Below, piece after piece: positions 14,230 through 19,086 of a stretch of 19,086 bases of DNA. The notes under the pieces are model-generated. The model worked only from the letters and a program-made list of their open reading frames with translations. It did no database searches and had not been told where the DNA came from. A program made the translations under genes and the position numbers. Origin of the DNA: Phycisphaeraceae bacterium (lineage in GTDB: Bacteria; Planctomycetota; Phycisphaerae; Phycisphaerales; Zrk34); assembly GCA_028281485.1 (NCBI GenBank), contig JANQJT010000023.1:1-19086 (forward strand), given 5' to 3'. Every line of letters begins with the position of its first letter. Positions within the stretch are counted from its first letter, which is position 1.

Positions 14230-16518
14230 ATGAATCACATGCGCAGAAGCTTCATCGTGATGCTGATCCTGGGGGTGATGGGCGCCCCCTCGCTCGGTCA
14301 GGCTCAACCCCAGGCGCCCGATATCCTAAAGCAGGTCCACGAAGACACCATGCTTGTCGTCGCCATCCCGAGCGTCAAGCCGTTCGAGCAGAAGCTCGTG
14401 GCGTTTGTACAGGCCATGGGCATACCCGTGCCCAGCACGACGCCGATGATGGAGCTGCTCGAAGAGATCGGCTTCGGTGAGGGCGAAGGCATCGATCTCA
14501 ACGGCGGCATGGCGCTGGTCATGCCCACGCCCGAGATGGGCGCCAACGACCCGCCGGTGGTCATCATGGTCAAGATCGCCGACGAGGCGAAGCTCAAGGC
14601 CAACTTCGAAGGCCTCGAAGCCGTCGAAGGTCAGCCCGGCACGTTCATGTACGCCGACGAGTGGGACAACGAGATGTATCTCAAGGTCCACAACGGCTAC
14701 GCGATGCTCACCAACAAGCTGCCCCGCCTGCAGCAGATGAAGCCCCCGACCGATGCCAACGCGCTGTTCAACCGCGCCGGCAAGCTGGGCGGCGGCGCCA
14801 TCGCAGAAGGTGACATCTTCGTCTACCTCAACTCCGGCAAGTACGGCCCGATGTTCGCCCCCATGGTGGCTGTCGGTTTCAACGCCGCCGCCACCGAAAT
14901 GGACGACATGCCCGACGAGGTACGCCGACTCGTCGGCGGCCCCGACGCGCTCAAGGCCTACATCCGAGCGTTCGGCACGCTGACCCGCTCCGTGATGACC
15001 CAGACCGACGCGGTCGTCGTCAGCGGCAAGTTCACCGACCAGGGCATCATGACGCACACCGCCGCTCAGTTCAAAGAAGGCTCGGCGATGGCACAGGCCC
15101 TCGGTCAAATTCCGTCGGCCGATGTCAATCTCGATCGCCTTCCCGCCGACGACTTCCTGGTCGCCTTTGCCATGAGCAACGAGGGCCTTCCCTACGACGC
15201 GGTCATGACTGAGATCAACGAGCAGATCGTGCCCAACGTCCCCGCCGGCACGCCGCTGGGCAAGGCCACCCAAGCCATGATCGAAAACCTGGACAGTACA
15301 GGCAAGTATGTCACAAGCTTGCAGGCCGCTTACTACGCGCCCGACCCGGCGAAGAACCGGGGCCTGAGCGTCGCCGAAGTCATCGAAACCTCCGACGCCG
15401 ATGCCTACCGGCAATCCATGCGCACCACGTTCACCCAGTTCACCGCGGCCGGCAACGACTTCATGAATATCATCGTCGCGGAATCCGGCGGCGACATGGC
15501 TCCGCCCATGAAGCTGTCGTTCACCACCGACGCACGCACCATCGCCGGCATCTCCGTCGACCAGTACAAGGCCGAGATGTCCGACGAGGTCAAGCAAGAG
15601 ATGAACCAGGGCGGCATGGGTATCGAATCCGCCTTCGGCGCGATGATGATGAATCAGGAGCAGGTGTTCGGCACCGCGAGCGACAACCGGATTCTCCTCG
15701 TGAACTCGCAGGACGACAAGCTCTTTGAAAAACTCGTCGCCGCGTCGGACGGCTCGGGCAAGCTGACCGCGGTCGACTCCATCGCCGCGGCACGCAAGCT
15801 CCTCCCCACCGATCGCTTCGCAGAAGGTTACATCAACGCCTCCGCCGTGATGAGCATGTTCATGCAGATGCAGGCGGAGATGCAGGGCGCGTGGGGCGGA
15901 CAGGCCCCGGCCGTGCCCCCCATCCCCGACATGCCCCCGATCGCCTTCAGCGCCACCAGCGACAGCGACGGCCTGGCCTACACCGTAGCCCTGCCGCGTG
16001 AGGTCTTCGCCGGCGTCGGCATGGCCTTCATGATGCAACAACAGCAACAACGCCAACGCATCATGGCCATGCAGCAAGACCAGTGGGACCAGCCCGTCGG
16101 GCCGATGGATCTTGAGATCGAAGAGGGTCCCCAGTTCGATCCCGCACAGGACAACGCCTCTGAGGATCGCCACGCCGCCACCGAAGCGGAAGAACCCGGC
16201 CAGCTCAAGAACCTGAGCGACAACAACCACGCCGCGGCCATCGCCTCCGACAAGCCCACCGTCGTGGTCTACTGGGCGCCATGGTCTCGCAACAGCAAGA
16301 AGCAGGTCGACGCGCTGGACTCGGCCAGCCGCCAGCTCGGCGGACGGGCCAACTTCGCCACCGCCAGCCTCAACGACGCCGGCGACTCCGCCGAAGCCCA
16401 GGGCATCGAGATCGTCCCCACGACGATCATCTACCGATCCGGCGAGGCCGTCGCTTCCAAGGAAGGCCTGATGGCCCGCAAGGACCTGGCCGAGTACATC
16501 AAGCAAAACACCGAGTAA
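14230..16518 (+). CDS. Large secreted protein with C-terminal thioredoxin-like domain lacking both catalytic cysteines
   Basis: This 762-residue protein starts at the ATG 14230, preceded by AGGAGGA. Residues 1-25 are a signal peptide (MLILGVMG, then SLGQAQ). The main part (~28-620) is a Met/Asp-rich mixed alpha/beta region of a type I associate with planctomycete exported proteins; I cannot name a family surely. A Gln-rich stretch (MMQQQQQRQR) and an acidic linker precede a thioredoxin-like domain at ~660-762: PTVVVYWAPW, then SRNS (686-689) in place of CxxC, and a retained cis-Pro motif VPTTIIY near 730. By my reading the whole protein contains no cysteine. The domain therefore cannot do thiol redox chemistry and is probably structural or peptide-binding. 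It has its own promoter and terminator, upstream of folP and a genuine trxA. Confidence 0.82.
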   Translation: MNHMRRSFIVMLILGVMGAPSLGQAQPQAPDILKQVHEDTMLVVAIPSVKPFEQKLVAFVQAMGIPVPSTTPMMELLEEIGFGEGEGIDLNGGMALVMPTPEMGANDPPVVIMVKIADEAKLKANFEGLEAVEGQPGTFMYADEWDNEMYLKVHNGYAMLTNKLPRLQQMKPPTDANALFNRAGKLGGGAIAEGDIFVYLNSGKYGPMFAPMVAVGFNAAATEMDDMPDEVRRLVGGPDALKAYIRAFGTLTRSVMTQTDAVVVSGKFTDQGIMTHTAAQFKEGSAMAQALGQIPSADVNLDRLPADDFLVAFAMSNEGLPYDAVMTEINEQIVPNVPAGTPLGKATQAMIENLDSTGKYVTSLQAAYYAPDPAKNRGLSVAEVIETSDADAYRQSMRTTFTQFTAAGNDFMNIIVAESGGDMAPPMKLSFTTDARTIAGISVDQYKAEMSDEVKQEMNQGGMGIESAFGAMMMNQEQVFGTASDNRILLVNSQDDKLFEKLVAASDGSGKLTAVDSIAAARKLLPTDRFAEGYINASAVMSMFMQMQAEMQGAWGGQAPAVPPIPDMPPIAFSATSDSDGLAYTVALPREVFAGVGMAFMMQQQQQRQRIMAMQQDQWDQPVGPMDLEIEEGPQFDPAQDNASEDRHAATEAEEPGQLKNLSDNNHAAAIASDKPTVVVYWAPWSRNSKKQVDALDSASRQLGGRANFATASLNDAGDSAEAQGIEIVPTTIIYRSGEAVASKEGLMARKDLAEYIKQNTE

Positions 16519-16540
16519 GCATCGATCCATCGACCCGCAC

Positions 16541-16567
16541 GCCCGGGCCCACCAGCCCGGGCTTTTT
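16541..16567 (+). terminator. Intrinsic terminator after the large secreted protein gene
   Basis: GCCCGGGC (16541-16548) pairs with GCCCGGGC (16555-16562) around CCACCA, followed by TTTTT. It lies 23 bases after the stop codon. The T-run continues into CATGCGCC, a sequence that recurs after the trxA terminator. Confidence 0.92.
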
Positions 16568-16586
16568 CATGCGCCACCACGCCGGT

Positions 16587-16614
16587 TTGCAATCGGCAAG
16601 ACAACGCCGACAAT
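16587..16614 (+). promoter_or_regulatory. Candidate promoter of folP
   Basis: TTGCAA (16587-16592) and GACAAT (16609-16614) are 16 bases apart, each 4 of 6 to consensus. They follow the preceding terminator directly. Transcription would start near 16621. A nine-codon frame beginning at ATG 16627 then overlaps the folP start in an ATGA junction. Confidence 0.4.
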
Positions 16615-16626
16615 CACCCTCGGAAA

Positions 16627-16655
16627 TGAGTCGCGTTTCCCGAGACACCGCATGA
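16627..16655 (+). other. Possible nine-codon upstream open reading frame overlapping folP
   Basis: ATG at 16627 opens nine codons (MSRVSRDTA) ending in TGA at 16653-16655, which overlaps the folP ATG (16652-16654). Neither start has a strong ribosome-binding site. It could couple translation to folP, but a chance short frame is equally possible. Confidence 0.2.
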
Positions 16656-17488
16656 CGCTGACCGAACTGCTCCAGTCTGACCGCCCGTTGATCATGGGCG
16701 TGCTCAACGTCACACCGGACAGCTTCTCCGACGGCGGCCGACACGACGACGACGAAGCCGCGCTCACCCGCGCCCGCACCATGCTCACGCAAGGCGCCGA
16801 CATCATCGACGTCGGCGGCGAATCCACACGACCCGGTGCCCAGCGCATCGACGCAGACCAACAACGACAGCGCGTCATCCCCGTCATCGAACAACTGACT
16901 CAATCTACTCCTCCCGTCGTCATCTCCATCGACACGACGCTCGCCCCGGTCGCACGCGCGGCGCTCGACGCCGGCGCACAGATGGTCAACGACGTCTCCG
17001 CCGGGTGCGAGGACGACGCGATGCTGCCGCTCATCGCCGAGCGCCGCTGCCACGTCACCCTCATGCACATGCGCGGCTCTCCGGCCACCATGCAAAACGA
17101 CCCGACCTACAACGACGTGGTCGCCGAGGTACTCGAGTTCCTGCTCGCCCGGGCCGACGCCGCCCGCGCCGCCGGGGTCGATCGCGACAAGATCCTCATC
17201 GATCCCGGCATCGGCTTCGGCAAGACCACCGATCACAACCTCCAGCTCCTGGCGGACCTCGGCCGCTTCGTCGCCACCGGCTACCCCGTGCTGCTCGGTG
17301 CCAGCCGCAAGCGATTCCTCGGCGAACTGACCGGCGTCACCGAACCGGTCGACCGGGTCCACGCCACGGCCGCCACCACCGCCTGGGCCGTGAGCCGGGG
17401 CGTGCGGGCCGTGCGCGTCCACGACATCCAGCCCAACCGCCACGCCGCCGATGTAACCGCCGCGATCGTCGGGCATCGGAAGGGCTGA
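16652..17488 (+). CDS. folP: Dihydropteroate synthase
   Basis: FolP condenses p-aminobenzoate with the pterin diphosphate to make 7,8-dihydropteroate in folate synthesis; it is the sulfonamide target. All family motifs are present in the 278 residues: IMGVLNVTPDSFSDGG (14-29), GADIIDVGGESTRPG (48-62), ISIDTT (91-96), MVNDVSAG (111-118), LMHMRGSPATMQ (137-148), ILIDPGIGFGKTTDHNLQLL (181-200), LLGASRKRFLG (214-224) and the final RVHDI. Nothing suggests loss of activity. The ribosome-binding site is weak. A candidate promoter lies just upstream, and trxA follows with its own promoter. Confidence 0.97.
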   Translation: MTLTELLQSDRPLIMGVLNVTPDSFSDGGRHDDDEAALTRARTMLTQGADIIDVGGESTRPGAQRIDADQQRQRVIPVIEQLTQSTPPVVISIDTTLAPVARAALDAGAQMVNDVSAGCEDDAMLPLIAERRCHVTLMHMRGSPATMQNDPTYNDVVAEVLEFLLARADAARAAGVDRDKILIDPGIGFGKTTDHNLQLLADLGRFVATGYPVLLGASRKRFLGELTGVTEPVDRVHATAATTAWAVSRGVRAVRVHDIQPNRHAADVTAAIVGHRKG

Positions 17489-17497
17489 ATCGCGTTG

Positions 17498-17526
17498 TTG
17501 AACGGCGTCCGTGCTAGGCCTAGAAT
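17498..17526 (+). promoter_or_regulatory. Sigma-70-type promoter of trxA
   Basis: TTGAAC (17498-17503) and TAGAAT (17521-17526, 5 of 6) are separated by exactly 17 bases. Transcription should start near 17533, leaving a ~37-base leader with an AAGGAG ribosome-binding site before the ATG at 17570. This is the most complete promoter in the window. Confidence 0.7.
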
Positions 17527-17569
17527 TGCCGCCAAAGACCAAAAACCCCTCCGAACAAGGAGTTTGATC

Positions 17570-17902
17570 ATGGCAAGCGAAGCGGTGTTGGAAATCACCG
17601 ATGAGAACTTTGAGGCTGAAGTGTTGAACAGTGATCAGCCCGTGCTGGTGGACTTCTGGGCCGAGTGGTGCATGCCCTGCCGCATGCTCGCCCCGACCGT
17701 CGAAGAACTGGCCGGCGAATACGAAGGCCGCGCCAAGGTCGGCAAGATCGACACCGAGACGAACCGTGAGATCACGATGAAGTACAGCATCAACGCCATC
17801 CCCACGGTCATCGTCTTCAAGGGTGGCGAGCCGGTGAAGAAGTTCGTCGGCATGACCAACAAGGGCGACATGACCGAAGCCCTCGACGAAGCCCTGGCCT
17901 GA
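17570..17902 (+). CDS. trxA: Thioredoxin
   Basis: Thioredoxin is a small cytoplasmic dithiol protein that reduces disulfides and is recharged by thioredoxin reductase. The start is the ATG at 17570, just after AAGGAG; the frame is open further upstream, but that part overlaps the promoter. The 110-residue length is normal. Visible marks are PVLVDFWAEWCMPC (24-37), a buried Asp at 28, APTVEELA, the cis-Pro motif AIPTVIVF (Pro78) and the closing GMTNKGDMTEALDEAL. The usual WCGPC active site reads WCMPC (Met at 35), which may shift redox potential but keeps both cysteines. It has its own promoter and terminator. Confidence 0.96.
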   Translation: MASEAVLEITDENFEAEVLNSDQPVLVDFWAEWCMPCRMLAPTVEELAGEYEGRAKVGKIDTETNREITMKYSINAIPTVIVFKGGEPVKKFVGMTNKGDMTEALDEALA

Positions 17903-17930
17903 CAATCGGCCCAGAACATACAAACCCCCG

Positions 17931-17956
17931 CCCGCCCCTCAACGGGGCGGGTTTTT
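17931..17956 (+). terminator. Intrinsic terminator of trxA
   Basis: CCCGCCCC (17931-17938) pairs with GGGGCGGG (17944-17951) around TCAAC, followed by TTTTT. It lies 28 bases after the trxA stop. Confidence 0.92.
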
Positions 17957-17981
17957 CATGCGCCGTAAAATCCCCTGCCGA

Positions 17982-17989
17982 TATACAAT
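17982..17989 (+). promoter_or_regulatory. -10 element of the His/Cys-rich protein gene
   Basis: TATACAAT contains TACAAT (17984-17989, 5 of 6), the same hexamer as before trmB. No -35 is visible at 16-18 bases. The leader to the ATG at 18049 would be about 53 bases and ends in AAGGAG. Confidence 0.4.
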
Positions 17990-18048
17990 GGCCCTCCCGC
18001 TACCCCACACACGGGCGATGTGTCACGCCCCATTGCAAGGAGAACACG

Positions 18049-18615
18049 ATGTCCCACCCGCTTAAGACGATCGCTGCCGTCTGTCTCGTCGCGGTCCTCA
18101 CCCTGTCGCTCGGCGTCCGCGCCGAAGACGACCACAAGCACCACGAACACGACAAGGCCGCGCACACCAGGAATCTGGTCAAGGCCATCCACGCCGAGCA
18201 GATGACCCTCGCCGAGGCGCTGGTCATCATCGAGAGCAAGGCCAAGGGAACCGCCACCGAGGCCGGCTTCAAGGTCCACGACGGCAAGCTCATGGCCTGG
18301 TCCTACGTTGTCGTCGACGGCACCCCGGAGCTGTTCGTCCTCGATGTCGATTCCCGCAAAGTCACCCATCACGAAGACGCCAAATGCTGCGGCTGTGACG
18401 ACCACGGCGACCACCACGGTCACGCACACGATGCAGCATGCAGCTGCGGCGATCACGATGAATGCTGTGGTTGCGGCGAGCACGCCGATCACGCGGACCA
18501 CGACGAAATCAAATGCGACTGCGAAGAAGACGCGGGACACGCCGAGCACAAGCACGATGAAGAAGAGGAAGAAGAAGACGAAAGCCTCATCAAGCTCCGC
18601 ATCAACCTGCCCTGA
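18049..18615 (+). CDS. Secreted PepSY-like protein with His/Cys-rich metal-binding tail
   Basis: This 188-residue protein has AAGGAG before the ATG. Residues 1-25 are a signal peptide (cut after GVRA). The mature start is His-rich (HKHHEH, 29-34). Residues ~40-106 (RNLVKAIHAEQMTLAEALVIIE ending in LFVLDVDSRKV) resemble one PepSY-type module. Residues 112-170 hold ten cysteines (113, 114, 116, 131, 133, 139, 140, 142, 156, 158) in CCxC, CxC, CCxC and CxC clusters among many histidines, followed by seven acidic residues (six Glu then Asp) and a short positive tail. By count the mature protein has 21 His and 10 Cys. This points to binding of soft or borderline metals (Zn, Cu, Ni, Cd) outside the cytoplasm as a buffer or chelator. 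The metal and partners are unknown; no transporter or regulator is adjacent. It has its own promoter and terminator. Confidence 0.8.
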   Translation: MSHPLKTIAAVCLVAVLTLSLGVRAEDDHKHHEHDKAAHTRNLVKAIHAEQMTLAEALVIIESKAKGTATEAGFKVHDGKLMAWSYVVVDGTPELFVLDVDSRKVTHHEDAKCCGCDDHGDHHGHAHDAACSCGDHDECCGCGEHADHADHDEIKCDCEEDAGHAEHKHDEEEEEEDESLIKLRINLP

Positions 18616-18638
18616 TCATCGACACACACCGTAAACAC

Positions 18639-18669
18639 AAAAGCCCACGCACATCCGCGTGGGCTTTTT
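18639..18669. terminator. Bidirectional intrinsic terminator between converging genes
   Basis: AAAAGCCCACGC (18639-18650) pairs with GCGTGGGCTTTT (18657-18668) around ACATCC. An A-run on the left and a T-run on the right let it stop transcripts from both the His/Cys-rich gene and nuoF. Confidence 0.93.
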
Positions 18670-18691
18670 AATTGATAGGTTGATTAGAAGA

Positions 18692-19086
18692 TCACGCCGT
18701 CGTGAGCGGCACGTTCACGCTGCTGGGTCGGCAGCCGGCCTCGAACTCGTCGCGGAACTTGGCCAGCGCCGTCTTCACCGCCCAGTTGGTCCCGTCCGCC
18801 AGGCCGCAGATCGTCGTGCCGGGCATCGCGCCCATCGACAACGCCACCTCTTCCAGCAGGTCCAGGTCCTTGGTCTTCGCCTCGCCCTTTTCGATGCGGC
18901 AGAGGATCTTGTACGCCCACGCCGATCCCTCGCGACACGGCGTGCACTGGCCGCACGCCTCGTGCATGAAGAAGTGCACGATGTTGCGCGCCGCCGAGAC
19001 GACCGAGGTGTCCTCGTCCATGACGATCACGCCTGCCGTGCCCAGGTCGAGCACGTTGTAGCGACGGCCGCAGTCGAAATCGAGTT
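18692..19086 (-). CDS. nuoF: NADH-quinone oxidoreductase subunit F, C-terminal part, 5' end outside window
   Basis: NuoF carries the NADH site, FMN and the N3 iron-sulfur cluster of respiratory complex I. Only the last ~131 codons are present, and the frame is open at the right edge. Visible are AGVIVMDEDTSVV, the N3 cluster motif EACGQCTPCREGSAW with three cysteines in CxxCxxC, and the fourth ligand in MPGTTICGLAD about 40 residues later, followed by the usual helix WAVKTALAKFRDEF. The end is slightly extended (NVPLTTA). The strand opposes the rest of this end of the window. The rest of the nuo operon should lie beyond the right edge. Confidence 0.95.
   Translation of the reverse strand, partial: LDFDCGRRYNVLDLGTAGVIVMDEDTSVVSAARNIVHFFMHEACGQCTPCREGSAWAYKILCRIEKGEAKTKDLDLLEEVALSMGAMPGTTICGLADGTNWAVKTALAKFRDEFEAGCRPSSVNVPLTTA

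Noticed and set aside
14326..16530. Very long antisense open frame (734 codons) opposite the large secreted protein gene
   Set aside because: It mirrors the GC-rich third-position bias of the real gene. The translation is Gly/Val/His/Asp-rich without domain structure, and the plus-strand gene has promoter, ribosome-binding site, signal peptide and terminator.
1..19086. CRISPR arrays, tRNA and rRNA genes
   Set aside because: No regularly spaced direct repeats, cloverleaf-like segments or rRNA signatures were recognised when reading both strands.

Overview
The window looks like chromosomal DNA from a Gram-negative, GC-rich planctomycete, most likely of the Phycisphaerae type. This is an inference from gene content. 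The supporting genes are a PEP-CTERM secreted protein, an autotransporter barrel, a lipoprotein sulfatase, a secreted squalene-cyclase-fold protein and a very acidic membrane protein with short repeated motifs. No tRNA, rRNA, CRISPR array, insertion sequence or integrase was seen.

Layout. (1) 1-1579, plus strand: the 3' part of an autotransporter gene. (2) 1580-2056: a 477-base gap with an AT-rich, promoter-like patch. (3) 2057-3805, plus strand: a two-gene cassette. The first gene encodes a small phage-type, holin-like membrane protein. The second encodes a putative lipoprotein with three further membrane segments and a long soluble region; its reading frame continues for 42 protein-like codons past an amber stop. 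(4) 3806-4098: a relatively AT-rich leader with four hairpins ahead of a PEP-CTERM gene (4099-4872), which ends in a strong terminator. (5) 4950-11606, minus strand, in transcription order: rsmE, a squalene-cyclase-fold protein (1-base overlap), a lipoprotein sulfatase, gcvT, a double ACT-domain protein, and a pair of unknown genes overlapping by ATGA. (6) 11751-13434, plus strand: a repeat-motif membrane protein, then trmB, which appears to be leaderless. (7) 13456-14094, minus strand: a free-standing coaB. (8) 14230-18615, plus strand: a large secreted protein ending in a thioredoxin fold without cysteines, folP, trxA with a WCMPC active site, and a secreted His/Cys-rich metal-binding candidate with a PepSY-like domain. 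Four strong intrinsic terminators punctuate the plus-strand genes. (9) 18692-19086, minus strand: the 3' end of nuoF.

How the parts relate. Much of the window is housekeeping: RNA modification (rsmE, trmB), one-carbon and folate metabolism (gcvT, folP), CoA synthesis (coaB), redox (trxA) and respiration (nuoF). Between these sit genes for the cell envelope and secretion. No complete defence, secretion or biosynthetic system is visible. The least explained loci are the holin-like/lipoprotein cassette with its amber-interrupted tail, the cysteine-free thioredoxin-fold protein, the secreted PepSY/His/Cys protein, and the acidic motif-repeat membrane protein.
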